Source: Equus caballus
Taxonomy: Eukaryota; Chordata; Mammalia; Perissodactyla; Equidae
Length of the DNA stretch: 64,000 nucleotides
Reading direction: 5' to 3'
Assembly (NCBI RefSeq): GCF_041296265.1
Contig: NC_091689.1
Span: 6,548,001-6,612,000 of the forward strand
Shown here: positions 11,376 through 22,799 of the stretch, piece after piece
Numbering within the stretch: position 1 is the stretch's first letter
Layout: each line of letters begins with the position of its first letter
The notes under the pieces: generated by a model
Database searches by the model: none
The model's input: the letters and a program-made list of their open reading frames with translations, nothing else
Told to the model about the DNA's origin: nothing
Position numbers and translations under genes: made by a program

Positions 11376-11771
11376 TATATTATGGGCTGAACTTTGTCCC
11401 CTAAATTCTGATGTCACCGTCCTAGCCCCTGGTAACTCAGAATGTGACTGTATTTGGAGACAGGGTCTTTAAAGATGTAATTAAGGTAAAATGAGGTCAT
11501 TAAGGTGAGCCCTCATCCAATCTACCTGCTGTCATAGTAAAAAGAGGAGGTCAGGACACAGACTGGCAGTGAGGGAGGACCACATGAGGACACAGGGAGA
11601 AGGTGGCCATCTGCAAGCCAAGGAGAGAGGCCTCAGAGGAGACCAAACCTGCCAGCGCCTGCGTCTCGGACGTCCTGCCTCCAGACTGTGAGAAAGTACA
11701 TTTCTATAGTTTAAGCTGCCCCGTTCTGTGGTATGTTATTGTGGTGTGGTGGCCCTGGCAAACTAACACAG
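11376..11771 (+). mobile_element. MLT1-type LTR fossil (ERVL-MaLR)
   Basis: Near full-length: head atgggctgaactttgtcccc, then ggtaactcagaatgtgactg, ggagacagggtctttaaaga, gaggacacagggagaaggtg, cagactgtgagaaagtacat, and tail tggcaaactaacaca. It is a solo LTR with an ancient placental-mammal age. The ERE at 11789 follows immediately. Confidence 0.9.
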
Positions 11772-11788
11772 TCCCTGTTTCCAAAGCA

Positions 11789-12007
11789 TTTTCTTTTTTT
11801 CTGCTTTTTCTCCCCCAAATCCCCCCAGTACATAGTTGTATATATATATTTTTTAGTTGTGGGTCCTTCTAGCTGTGCTATGTGGGATGCTGCCTCAGCA
11901 TGGCCTGATGAGTGGCGCCGTGTCTGCGCCCAGGATTCGAACCGGCGAAACCCTGGGCTGCCGAAGCGGAGCGCTCGAACTTCACCACTCAGCCGCGGGG
12001 CCGGCCC
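11789..12007 (-). mobile_element. ERE SINE (tail variant with gtacatagttgta)
   Basis: The inverted head ggggccggcccc is at the right edge and the tRNA-like box ggattcgaaccggcgaa in the middle. The tail is of the ccccccagtacatagttgta type rather than gagctaacatc, so this is a different subfamily from the 4164 copy. It lies directly after the MLT1 LTR that ends near 11771. Confidence 0.9.
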
Positions 12008-12884
12008 CTCTTTTATTTTTAAGAAAATTAAGACATACATAAAAGTCTGAAGAATACTAAATACACGTGCTCTCATTATGCAGAATTAGCAACTGTGAAA
12101 ATATTTTCCTATTTGTTTCAAGCATTTTTGGTAAAATAATTAAAACATTACAAGTATGGTTCAAGTCCCTTTGACCACAACACTTTCCCCTTCTCTCCTT
12201 CCTCAGAGGCGATCACTGTGAAGGAACTGATGTGGATTGTTTCAATCTGGGTGCCCAGGAAAAACATGTGGAATCGGTTTGTGTGGGGTTTTAATTTTTT
12301 GCAATCACGCTACGTGTCTTGTGAACCTCAATGCTACCACGTTGTAACCTCGTGTGTAGGATTTCTCACAGTACAGCTGGCAAACCAGGGTCAGATCAGC
12401 TGGTACAGGACAAGCAGGGCACACAACACCAGTGAAGGGAGTAGTGACAAAATTATCCCCTGAGATTCAGTCAGAGAGTTTAATTTATTACTAAATCTTT
12501 GCTATGAGCTAATTTCCCTCTTTAACAAAGAGAAGACACAGGCTCTAAGTTTTCTGCAAGCAAAGGTATCTGGCTAGCTTTTCATACAATTGCCATTTTC
12601 CATGAATTGACTTTTACGATTACTTTCTATTCAAGATGAATGATTTTGGTCTTTCATTCATGACATTAGAATAACTTTGTCCTGTAAAACCAATTTAAGT
12701 GTAAAAAAGAAGATAGATTTAAATATTAAGTCAATAATGGTACAGATGGTGTGTGAATATTGAAAATTAGTGAAGGGCATTCACAAACAGGATTCTGGGA
12801 AGAGTTGGAAATGCCCGTGAGCTCGAGGTGTCTCCAACTATCAAACACCCTGACAGCGTCTGGCGCTGTGGAATGTGTTCTATT
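12008..12884. other. No gene recognised; AT-rich
   Basis: The first 200 bases (catacataaaagtctgaaga, tgcagaattagcaactgtga) look like a worn old repeat that I cannot name. The rest looks unique. Confidence 0.5.
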
Positions 12885-13045
12885 CATTATTTGTTGGAAC
12901 CCCATAACAACTCTGAAGAAGGGACAACTAAGCCTCTTTTGCAAATTAGGAAACTGAGGCCCAGAGGGGTGAAGTAAGTGGCCCAGCCCGTATTTGAACT
13001 GTCTGACTCCAGGACTCGTGTGTTTAAGCCATGCCTACGACCCTG
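12885..13045 (-). mobile_element. MIR SINE
   Basis: ggaaccccataacaactctg, gcaaattaggaaactgaggc, ccagaggggtgaagtaagtg and gtatttgaactgtctgactc: inverted MIR, just before the ERE at 13092. Confidence 0.85.
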
Positions 13046-13091
13046 GAGTCTCGTCTTTGCCAGAAAAATGGGACTTAAAGACATGTCATCT

Positions 13092-13349
13092 GGGGCCGGT
13101 CCCATGGCCAAGTGGTTAAGTTCACACACTCTGCTTCAGTAGCCCAGAGTTTCGTGGGTTCCGATCCTGCGTGCGGACATAGCGCCACTTGTTAGACCAC
13201 GCTGAGCCAGCATCCCACATAGCAGACCCAGAAGGACCTACAACTAGAATATGCAGCCATGTACTGGGGGGCTTTGGGGAGAAGAAGGAAAAAAAAATGA
13301 AAAATTGGCAACAGATGTTAGCTCAGGTGCCAATCTTAAAAAAAAAAAA
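13092..13349 (+). mobile_element. ERE SINE (tail variant with tatgtactggggggc)
   Basis: It begins ggggccggtcccatggcc, carries the tRNA-derived B box region gggttccgatcctgcg, and ends with gatgttagctcaggtgcc and an A tail. Imperfect target duplication: gacatgtcatct (13080-13091) and gacacctcatct (13351-13362). Confidence 0.92.
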
Positions 13350-13362
13350 GGACACCTCATCT

Positions 13363-15239
13363 GAGGAATTCACAGGGTCGTCAAGAGGTCAGAACAATGC
13401 AAGGATGTGAGTGTGCTCTGAAACCTGAGGAATGCTCTCTGGGCACTGCGTGGGCGGGTGGGGGCTGCAGAAGACCACACTTGGTTTAATGCTCTGCTGT
13501 TGCCATCTTGAGATTCTTAACACTTTCGTCTGTGATTGCGTTTGGAAAGACATCCAGTGGGGCAGGGGAGCATGCACAGGAGGCCTGGAGCCTCTGCTCA
13601 TGTGGGGCCTACCTCCCATGGCCTCCTCAGGATGGGGTGTCACTTCCCACTCTCTGAGTCCTGGCCCCTGGGCCCTGTCTCGCTTCCCTTCCCTGCCCCC
13701 ACCCCACCACCGCTGCTGTTCTCTACCCCTCATGTCTGCGGGCCACGCTTCACCGTTAATCCGCCCTGGCCTAGGTATGGGCACAGGGAGGGTGGGAGCA
13801 GGGAGGGCTGGAGTCCAGTGTGCGCCCCGTGCAGTCTCATGTCGGGTGAGGCGTGGCTGCCCTTCCCCGTTTGCAATGCCAAGACTTATCCAGTGCACAC
13901 CTGAGCATACGCCTCTCGTCCACCCTGCATCTAGGGACCCAGGGTCCTGGCACCAAGGTTGAACTCCCTGGGGCAGCTGGCCCAAAGGAAGGGGACATTG
14001 ACTTCCCCACCCCCTGCCGGGCCCCACTTTTCATTTTGCTCTGATCCCCACAAATTATGTAGCCAGCCTTGAGTACTGAATCAGTGTAAGGGAGTACTCA
14101 GTGTGTGTCCATGTGTATACTGTGTGCACCTACTTGGAAAAGCAAGAATCCAAAGGGAAAACCCAGGAGGCAGGAACCGTGTTTAGAGAAGCCTCCAGGG
14201 GCAGGAAAATCCATGCGAATATGGTGGAACACAGATGAGAGAGGCCCAAACCCGTCTCCATCTCCCAGGCATCAGTGGCCACGGGCCCCGCTACGCATCT
14301 GTAAGGTGAGGAGGCCTGAGTCTCAGTCAGCCTCCGGGAACAGAATGGAAGTCTCTGGGCTCTCCCCCCAGATACGAGCCCAGACCCTCCACCTTCTGCA
14401 TGAAACTTCAGGGCGTCAAGCTTCCCCAGAAGCCCCGGGGTGGCCCAGAGGGACTCCGGGTTAGGAATTCCTGGCCTGGAAGTGCTCTGGAACTCCTTCC
14501 AGCACCCAAATGAGGCAGTAAGGGGCACACTGCCTCCGAAGCTAAGGGCGTGGGAGGCTGGCTGAAATTTTAAAGCACGAAATGAGACTGCGAAGGAAAA
14601 CTTTCAAAAGGGCAAGGGAGATCTGTAAAATGGCAGAGCATGTGGAGGCTCTGAAAGCTTCCTGGGAAACCAGGCAGTGAGTTTTAAAAAGGACAAAAAG
14701 GAGAGAAAACAAAGGAAGTCCACAGTCCTAGAGGAGAAATTGACGGCTTAGCAGATAAAGACATGGGGAGGCTCCGGGAGACTGCAGGAAACGGGAGAAT
14801 TCCGTGAAGCCGAGCTGACTCATGAAATGTTTGCGCTAACGGGCCCCTGGGGAACTTACCTAAATTCCACGGTGGGAGTGACAGCTGCTAGCCTGGTCCC
14901 TGATGGGCCACTGATGGATTTCTGGGGCCAGCTGGCCAAAGCTCTGGAAAGAAAGAGCGAGTAGACACTGTCTCCAAAGAAAGCAACTCCAGGGCCCTGG
15001 GGAAAGTCAAGAAGGAGGAGGAGAGCAGACATGTGAAGTGAGGGGAGCAGAAATGGCACGGCAAAAATGCTTAAATTCAGAAAGGAAGACCGGTGTCGGG
15101 GGGGAAAAGAGCAGAGAGATGACGCATCTGTCGGGGAAGAAGGCAAGCACAGGAAGGGCAGAGATGAAAATGGGAATGTCTGATGGTCAGGAGAGATGCG
15201 AGAGATGGATAGTCTTGTCTGTGGGAGAAGCCGTGAACG
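13363..15239. other. No gene confirmed; GC-rich block with chance frames
   Basis: At 13389-14034 frames of 176 codons (+) and 212 codons (-) overlap. Neither has a recognisable domain, signal peptide or partner exon. 14530-15200 is purine-rich. No named repeat. Confidence 0.55.
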
Positions 15240-15800
15240 CTTGAGTCACGCATTTCATAATTTAATTGCATAATTGGTAAAAAAAAAGAATTAACAACCC
15301 ACACAAAACAAGACCAAATGTGATTCGTGGACACCTGGATCCAACAAGAAGGCTCTCTGAGGAGCGGACCAAGCTGAACCCAGGGGCGGAATTAGTTTTC
15401 CAGAGCGTAGCTCCCCTAAGAGGGAGCACCACAGGTCACGGAAAGCGTCTAGCATCAGACCTGAGTTTAAAACTGTACCGGCCACTCCCAGCGCTGTGAT
15501 TGCAGTCATTTAAGTTCTTCAAATTGCAGTTTCATTATTCGTCAAAGGAGAAAGTCATATTTGTCGTGCCTGTGCACAGGATGGTTTACAGGCTCCACGG
15601 AAAAAATGTGTGCGTAATAGCTTAGTAAACTGCAAATCATTGCAAATGTAAGACACCGCTGCTTTGCTCGTTTATTTGTTTATTACTGGTCCAAGTCCTC
15701 CCATTATCCCAGCTAAACAGAAACTGTTTGCAAAAAGTTAAACAAAGTCAAAATACCATAATAATTCAGTCCACTTTGTCCTTCATTTTGTTACTGTCAT
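15240..15800. promoter_or_regulatory. AT-rich motif cluster (AP-1, homeodomain, forkhead), possible enhancer
   Basis: AP-1 TGAGTCA at 15242-15248, TAATTG at 15263-15268 and 15271-15276 around a ttgcataa, then forkhead-like GTTTA/TAAACA motifs at 15670-15683, 15714-15719 and 15739-15746. The block contains no repeat that I can name with confidence. Motif matches alone do not show function. Confidence 0.35.
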
Positions 15801-17044
15801 CAGGGAAATGTGGGCTGGAATGGGGCTTTCTCCAATCGTTCTTTCGCTTCTCCATCATTCATTCTACTCCTGGTGGCTGAGACCCTGCGGAGGGCCAGGC
15901 ATCTTGCAAGTCCCCGGGGGACCGAATGTCACATTTTCTGTCTTGGGGAAGCTCATTGGCTAGTGAGGCTTTGTGTCCCAACAATAGAAAGAGAGGGAAC
16001 ATTGCCAGCGCCCCCCCCACCTCCTTCACATTGGAGCACATCTAAGTGGAATTTTTAACAAGCCAAAGCAGGTTCTAGAGATTAATTTGACCTCTGCCCG
16101 GGCCACTGCTGGCTTTCCTCATTTTCATTTTCCTGAGACCCATCTCAGCTTTCGGCTTCGTGCGTAAATTCACCCCATCCTTGGCAGGACCACTTTTTTT
16201 TCAATTAGTCACAGCTATAGAATGCGACCCCCCTCCCTGAGCTCCAAAAGCCTTAAGGACAAAAGCCTCCTTTCTCCCCAGCTCACTGGACTCTCAATGC
16301 CACGGCTCACGGTCTGCTGAAGCGCTGGCCCTGGGAGCCTGTCGGTGCTCTGGGGGAACACAATACTCAGGAAGCTTGCATCGACGTTTCTCCCTAATCC
16401 CGCTCCTTCCTCCGAGTGGCTTCCAGAGCCAGAGCTGGGACCACGGAAAGCCGAGCCAGAACCACAGTCGTGCCCTTTGCAGGTTGATCACAGCTGGACG
16501 GGGAAGTTCAACAGGGGCTGCAGGAAGCCCTGCAAACAAGTGGAAGAGCTTCAGCATCTGTCCCCTTGAGACACTGCTACTGTCCCATGGGAGGGCGCCT
16601 CACTCTTCTCATGGCCACACACTATGGAGCACAGTAGAGACATACTAGGTTATCAAGTCTTGGTGGCCCCTCCAAGCCTAGGAATTATTTGCTTAAAAAA
16701 AAGAATTGACCAGTAACATCCCCATGCCGGCCTCTCCCCAGCGCAGATCTCATCCAGCTCAGCCCCTACTGCTCCCCGGCGTGGTCTTCTCCCTCTCTCA
16801 TCCCTCCCATTACACCACATCAAGACCATTTCTTTTCTCTAAGAACAAACTCTCCTGCTTCTGGTACCTTTTCCAAGTGTGTTCAAGCCTGTCTATACTT
16901 TAGTTGATCCCAAACCCACTTGGCCCAGAAGCTGTTCTTCCACGGAAGGCTACACCATCCTCTCTCCCCTGAGACAGGAGGACAGTCAGCCTACAGCTCC
17001 TCTGTGGTCTCGAGTCTATTATTATTCTGCTGCTATCAACTAAA
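15801..17044. other. No gene recognised
   Basis: Unique-looking sequence up to the L1 fragment at 17045. TAATTTGA-type and TTTTCATTTTCC motifs near 16080-16135 are all that stands out. Confidence 0.55.
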
Positions 17045-17575
17045 TGCCTTTTTATTGTTCTTGTTGTTTATTGGGGTAAAGTGTACATAACATAAATTTA
17101 CCATTTTGCCTATTTTTAATTGAGTTGTTTGTTTTTGTTGAGTTGTAGGAGTTCTCTATATAAACTGCATATTATTCCCTTATCGGATATATGATTTGCA
17201 AATGTTTTCTCCCATTCTGTGGGTTGCCTCTGCACTCTCTTGATAGTGTCCTTTGATGCGCAAAAGTTCTTAATTTTGATGTAATCTAATTTATCTAGTT
17301 TTTCTTTTGTTGCCTATGCTTTTAGTGTCATATCTAAGAAAGCATCACCTAATCCAATGTCATGAACCTTTCCCCCTGAGCTTTCTTCTAAGAGTTTTAC
17401 AAGTTTGGGTCTTTGATTCATTTTGAGTTAATTTTCTATATAGCGTAAAGTAAGGCTCCACTTTATTCTCCTGCACGTGGATCTCTAGTTTTCCCAGCAC
17501 CATTTGTTGGGAAGACTGTCCTTCCCCCAATGAATGGTCTTAGAACCCTTGCTAAAAACCAATTGTCCATCTTAA
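17045..17575 (-). mobile_element. L1 LINE fragment (old L1M type)
   Basis: The reverse complement reads as the 3' part of L1 ORF2: aacccacagaatgggagaaa, aactcctacaactcaacaa and neighbouring A-rich sequence. On the + strand gcaaaagttcttaattttga and gcctatgcttttagtgtcat are also typical. It is truncated at both ends, and no open frame remains. Confidence 0.82.
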
Positions 17576-19879
17576 ATACTTCTTCTCTGGAAGTCTTGTC
17601 TCATCTACCTTTCCCACCTTGGCACCCTTGTCACATCACTAGCATTAATCCAGTGCAGCGTCTTGGGGTCCCACTTTTTTGGGGAGACTCTTTCTAAGCT
17701 GGCATGACCCTATTTTACTGCTGTTCACTTCAGATGCCGTCGCTGATATAGAAGATTCCTAATCATGTTAGCAGTGCCTTCCAATACAACTAAAACGTGA
17801 CCTCCAAAGATCCCAGACAATAAGTCACAACAACCTTTAAACCTGAGTTAGTGGCTTGCTCACACCACCAGTGTCACAGAAGCCATAGGCAGGAGACCAG
17901 CAGAATGACACCAGGACTCAGGCTCTCCACCCTCAGTGTAGAGACCAAGTTGATGTGCCATTTCTAAGCATGACAGTCTTTGATCTTGAGTGAGTAATTC
18001 TTCACTCTGTCCCCATCCCTACCCTCCCCCAACCCCCTGTGAGAGACAAACCTATTAGAGAGTAAGACTTCTACCTTCTTGCCCTGTCTTAACAGGACAG
18101 GAAGCTGTGGAAAAGGCACATGGGCTTCTGGGGTCCTGTGAAACTGAGCAAGTCAGCTTTCAAGACTCGTGGGCTTTAGGCTTTATTTAAGCATGACTTT
18201 CATCTTCACTGAGTCTGACCAACAAATTCCTCATTCCTTAGGACTAAACTACCAAAAGCAAGCACTTGCTCCACACACCATCTTCTACGACACCCATATC
18301 GATGATCCATCTATTGTTTTGATCTATGACAGCACCAAGGGGTGATTTGTTGAAAGTGGGAAGTGGGTTTTAGCTCATTCTCTGTAATCTTTGTCAATGA
18401 TTTCCCAAACCTAAGAGAAAACATTTTTTCTTTGCAAACACAGCTGTAAGATACATACACAAAACTGCGTTCCCACCGCACTGCCCCCACTCTCCTCTCT
18501 GACGCTGGAGCCACTGTTCGCCATCCTGACGGCAAAGCCACACTCTCTCCTTCTACTTAAGGCCAAAACTTTGCTCCACTGTCACCCACCTAGCAGCTGT
18601 TCCAGCTCCAACCGTGCTCTGATTACATTCTCTTCAACCTCTTGCTTCCCTCCATCTGCTGATTTGACTTTTCATAATCACTGGGATCTGTCCCAAGGGA
18701 AAGAAGCCCAAGGCAGTGGTGGGGCATGTGGGTTGTAATTCTGGCACTGAACTTCACTAGTCATGCCATGTTCTCTAAGTCACTTCCTGTCTCTGTTCCT
18801 CTCAGCTCCTTCGTCGGTTGAATGAGGACAGTGGGACCAGCAATCTTCCATTTCCAGCTCTTCAGGTCCATGGTGGCAGTTACTTTTACACTCCCATGTC
18901 ACATCCAGATGTTGCAACAGCCAGCCCATTGCTGAGTCTCCAGCACTTGGAATGTTTTCCTTTCTGACTTTCTGCTGTGCCCTTTTTTGCCTATGCCTGG
19001 CCATAGCACATCCTGACACCTGCATTCTGTGGTCTTGTCTCTCAGACAGTGAAGTGTTTCTGAATCTGATTGGGTCCCATGTTTTGCCTGGTTAGATCAT
19101 TACAGATTCACACCCTTTAATCTGAGCTGACTCTCAGTGCTGCTAAGAATTCCCCTTATGTATCCCTGAAGAACCTTGTCTATTTCAGACATTTTCTCTT
19201 AACCCAAGTGCCCATCTCTAGCAGATGCTCTTGTGCTGGATCCTTATCTTCTCAGCGGGCATCCTTTCCAGGCTTGCTTCCAACTGCCTGCACCTGGCTG
19301 CCAAGCCTACTTTGCCCTCCCTGCCAGCGCGCGGGTCTCTGTCCACTAATGAGTCTGCAGGAAGTAGCCCTTGGAAGCAGCCCTAAACCAATGACTGATG
19401 GGAGCTGATAGATAAATTCCCTGGCTCCCTCACCTCTCTTGCAGGATAATTCTGAGAAGTGTGTCTATGCTGGTTCCCAGAGTTCTCCACGCGATGAAGC
19501 TCCCACGGTGTTGGCTGGCCTTGAGTACATCCATTACTGGCTACCTTCCCTTCCCTCTCTCACTTACCTGCTCCCTTTGCTGCTGCTTTCTAGGATCAAC
19601 TCCCAAAGACACCACTTGTCTCAAATCCTTGTCTCTGAGTCTGCGTTTGGGGATCCCCAAACCAAAACACCATCTCTCCTCCATCTGTCTCCCTCACAGC
19701 AGATAACCTCACATCCTATTTTGTGGAGAGCATTGAGGTCAGCTGAATTTACCTGGAGAGCTGGATAACTTCACCGGCTTGCCTCTAGATCCAAACCTTA
19801 AAACCTCCAAATCTCTCTATAAACCTTAGCTTTGGAAGGGAAGGGGGAGGGAAAGGCCAGGCACCCCCTGTCTACATTT
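17576..19879. other. No gene recognised; pyrimidine-rich, possibly old LINE sequence
   Basis: Pyrimidine-rich on the + strand, with L2-like wording (tcaacctcttgcttccctcc near 18640) too faint to call. The region continues into the L2/CR1-like remnant at 19880. Confidence 0.5.
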
Positions 19880-20740
19880 TCTTGGGAATCCTTTCCACCT
19901 TGCAGTCCCTTCCACCACCCTTCTCTTTCTTCTAGCATCTTTTCCCTTTCTCTCTACTGACTTCTTCCTTCTGTCCGTAATCTATTGGAAAAAAATATCC
20001 CTTCCGTTGATCCTGCCCCATGACCTGTTGACCTTCCCTGCCCTCTGAAGCTCCTCACTAGAATTGCTATACTCTTCATTTTCATGTCAGCACTGCCTAC
20101 CCCTTTCTCCCTTCTTTGTGACCCGGTTTCCACCTAGGTCATGCTGGGAGCGCCATTGCCAGCTCATCAACTGTGCCTTATTTTCCAAATCCGTTGATCT
20201 TTGCTGGTCCTTATCACAATTTTATTGACTGTTCGTCTTTAACTTGTTTGTCATACTTGGCTTCAGGAGATGTTATAAAGCCCTGTTGTGATCACGTTAC
20301 TCTCTTGCTCAAAATTCTTTGAGGATAAAAGATAAAAACAATTTTCTGATTCTTGCCTTTCAAGTCTTCCATGTCTGGCCTCTAACTTTACAGCTTATCT
20401 TGCAAACTTTCCACTACAGGCAACTGCTGTACTAATTAGCTCCAAAGTATGTCCTCTCGTGTCCCTTCTTGCCTTCCGTAATTCCTTCATTCCATGATGT
20501 CCTCATTTTCTCTTCTTTCTCATGTGAACCATTCCTGGAGTCCCCATCCAGGGCCATTCCCTCCTCATTTGTAAAGTCTTTCCCGTTTTCTCCCAGCCCC
20601 GCTTCCTTATCTAATCTCCCGGTCTGTGCTTCCTTACTCGGCTCTTCTTTTCATGTATATGCCTTGTCTCTCCAGTGAGTCAGGGATCGTGTATAATCTT
20701 AGAGCCTGACATACGGCATTCCACGTATGTTTGCTGGTGT
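19880..20740 (+). mobile_element. L2/CR1-type LINE remnant
   Basis: A pyrimidine-rich stretch with the order of an L2/CR1 reverse-transcriptase end: cctttctctctactgacttc, ttatcacaattttattgact, gttactctcttgctcaaaat, tcttccatgtctggcctcta, and a tail like acatacggcattccacgtat. Heavily diverged, and no frame is kept. Confidence 0.6.
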
Positions 20741-21029
20741 TGATAAAAATGAGCTAGACTGTCTAAGTCAGTCCTGAAGAAGTCATGTACTTGTTGGCCG
20801 GCCCATCCCTCTCTGGCAGATGGAAGATTGAAGACCCCTTTTCAGCAGAGATGGGTGGCACAGAGTTGTGTGTCTGGGGGTTCTCTTTGGAACCTCCTCC
20901 CTCTTCACTCCTTGGGCAGCCCCCAGGCTCCCACCTTAGGTTTATTCCAGCAGAGCCTAGTCTCAACCTATTTTCTATGACATTCCTCTGGAGACTCATG
21001 GAATGGGTGAGCCCCATATTACCTTTTGA

Positions 21030-21150
21030 CAGATAAGGGCTTGAAGCCCTCAAAAGGAAAAGTAATTTGTCCAAGGCCACTGTGCTGACCAGTGGCAGAG
21101 TCAGGATGAGGATTCCTGTCTCCTCCATCCCAACCCAGGGCGCTCTCCTG
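21030..21150 (-). mobile_element. MIR SINE fragment
   Basis: gtaatttgtccaaggccact, gaccagtggcagagtcagga and tgaggattcctgtctcc: inverted MIR. Confidence 0.75.
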
Positions 21151-21209
21151 CGGGCCGGGGTGAGAACTCACCTTTAACCCGCACAGGAGGAGATGGGAGA
21201 CTGCACAGT

Positions 21210-21390
21210 ATCTAGGAAAAGACCACAGCTTTGGAGGCACCTGGGTCTGTCGCTTACTAACCCTTTGACCTTGGGCAAATCATTTAATTTTTGACCGTCA
21301 GTTTCCTCATGTATAAAAATGAGCGTAATAGCATCTCCCTCAGAGAGTTACCATGAAGATTAAATGAGATGACATACAGAACATCACATT
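21210..21390 (+). mobile_element. MIR SINE, first of a doublet
   Basis: ggcacctgggtctgtcgctt, tgaccttgggcaaatcattt, cagtttcctcatgtataaaa and gaagattaaatgagatgaca. Confidence 0.9.
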
Positions 21391-21401
21391 GGAAGGAGAC
21401 A

Positions 21402-21625
21402 TGGCGTAGTGTTGAGAGCACAGGCTTGATTTTGAATCCTGACTCTGGGATTTCTTGGCCGTATAACTTAGGGGGGAGTTATTTGACCTCTGAGCAAAAG
21501 ACTTTGATTTCCCTACGTGTAAAATGGGGATAATGATTGTATTCGCTTCACTGGATGAAAGGAGAATACGCGAGTGTATGGCGCTCAGCACGGTGTCCTG
21601 CACATGGTGAGCCTTTTGCTATTAG
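21402..21625 (+). mobile_element. MIR SINE, second of a doublet
   Basis: gtagtgttgagagcacaggc, ttgattttgaatcctgactc, gtaaaatggggataatgatt and ggcgctcagcacggtgtcct. It starts within about 15 bases of the end of the first MIR, in the same orientation. Confidence 0.88.
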
Positions 21626-21859
21626 AGACAGTCCCACCGCGTCTGGCGCACACCAGACATCCTGGGAACGTTAGTCTCCTTCACAAGCAAATACTGTAAA
21701 CATGATAATGGGAACCACATTTTCACCATTCGAGCGAGCGAGAGAGGAGAAAAATATTTTCTGGGACTTTAGAACATTTTAGGCAACCACTGTTACTAAT
21801 TACCAACCCCATTCTGTTATTCGTGTTTGCGTTTTTCTCCTGCAATAACCTGCGAGCAA

Positions 21860-21955
21860 CCCCAGGGTGGGTCTTGTCTGTTCATCTTTGCTTCCCCTGC
21901 CTGGACCACAGAATTGGGTACACAGTAGGCGATCAAAAATGCTTGCTGAGTCATT
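21860..21955 (+). mobile_element. L2 3' end fragment
   Basis: gggtcttgtctgttcatctt, cagaattgggtacacagtag and gcgatcaaaaatgcttgctg fit the last 100 bases of L2. Confidence 0.6.
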
Positions 21956-22104
21956 GTCACAAATAGGCTCTTTAGGAAGAAAAAAATGGAGGCCTTGCAT
22001 GAAAAAAGTAATACAAAGTAGAATGAATATTTACTTGGTGGAATAGAAATAGAAAATAATGAAATCCCAGAGTGTGTTCTGCGTCAGATGCACACAGAGA
22101 GTGT

Positions 22105-22280
22105 GATGAAGTGTTCAGTGACTGCCACACACCCTATGAGGCTGTCCCGTTACTATCCCATTTTACAGAGGGAGAAACCGAGGCATAGAGAGGTTAAGTG
22201 ACTTGCTGGAAGTTATGTAAATACTGAGAATAGAAGCGGGACTGGCATCCAGGCAGCTGGGCTGTGGAGCCGGGTTTTGT
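22105..22280 (-). mobile_element. MIR SINE
   Basis: tatcccattttacagaggga, gaaaccgaggcatagagagg, ttaagtgacttgctggaagt and aagcgggactggcatccagg: inverted MIR. Confidence 0.88.
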
Positions 22281-22799
22281 ATAAGCTGCACTGTTCTGCC
22301 CACCCCTCACGGTGTGCCTCAGCCTGGTGAGGATCAAAGGAAAGCGACGCACAGACCCCCACGACTGTCGCTCCTGACAAAAAGGTCCCACCTACTCACA
22401 TAGCTCAGGCCAGCCGAGATCGGAACTTGAAGCTAGGAAGACAGGAGAGATGACTTTCATGAGAAGTGTTTGCAATAATCCTAGAATTTCCTTAAAAAAA
22501 AAAGAGTGTTTTTCCTGACTAATGAACTGCACTCCCTTGCACCTTATATTTTCCCCTCCACCGTGGGGGGGTGGGGAGGTCTTCGCATCCCTCTCACTCT
22601 CCCTGAGAAAAGAGGCCTGAGGGCGTCTCGTCCATCCACCTTCCCGTTTCCTGCGTGCCTAGGACAGTGCGGTCACAGAGCGCGCGTTCCATAAATAGTT
22701 ATGGAATTTTTGAATTAAATTAAATCTTCACAGCGGAAAAACAAGAATGAAATAGTCCGTGAAAAAGCGGAAAGTAATCTGTAACATCACAGTGCCAAT

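Noticed and set aside
15810-16058. 82-codon frame near the motif cluster
   Set aside because: Short, with no domain and no supporting context.
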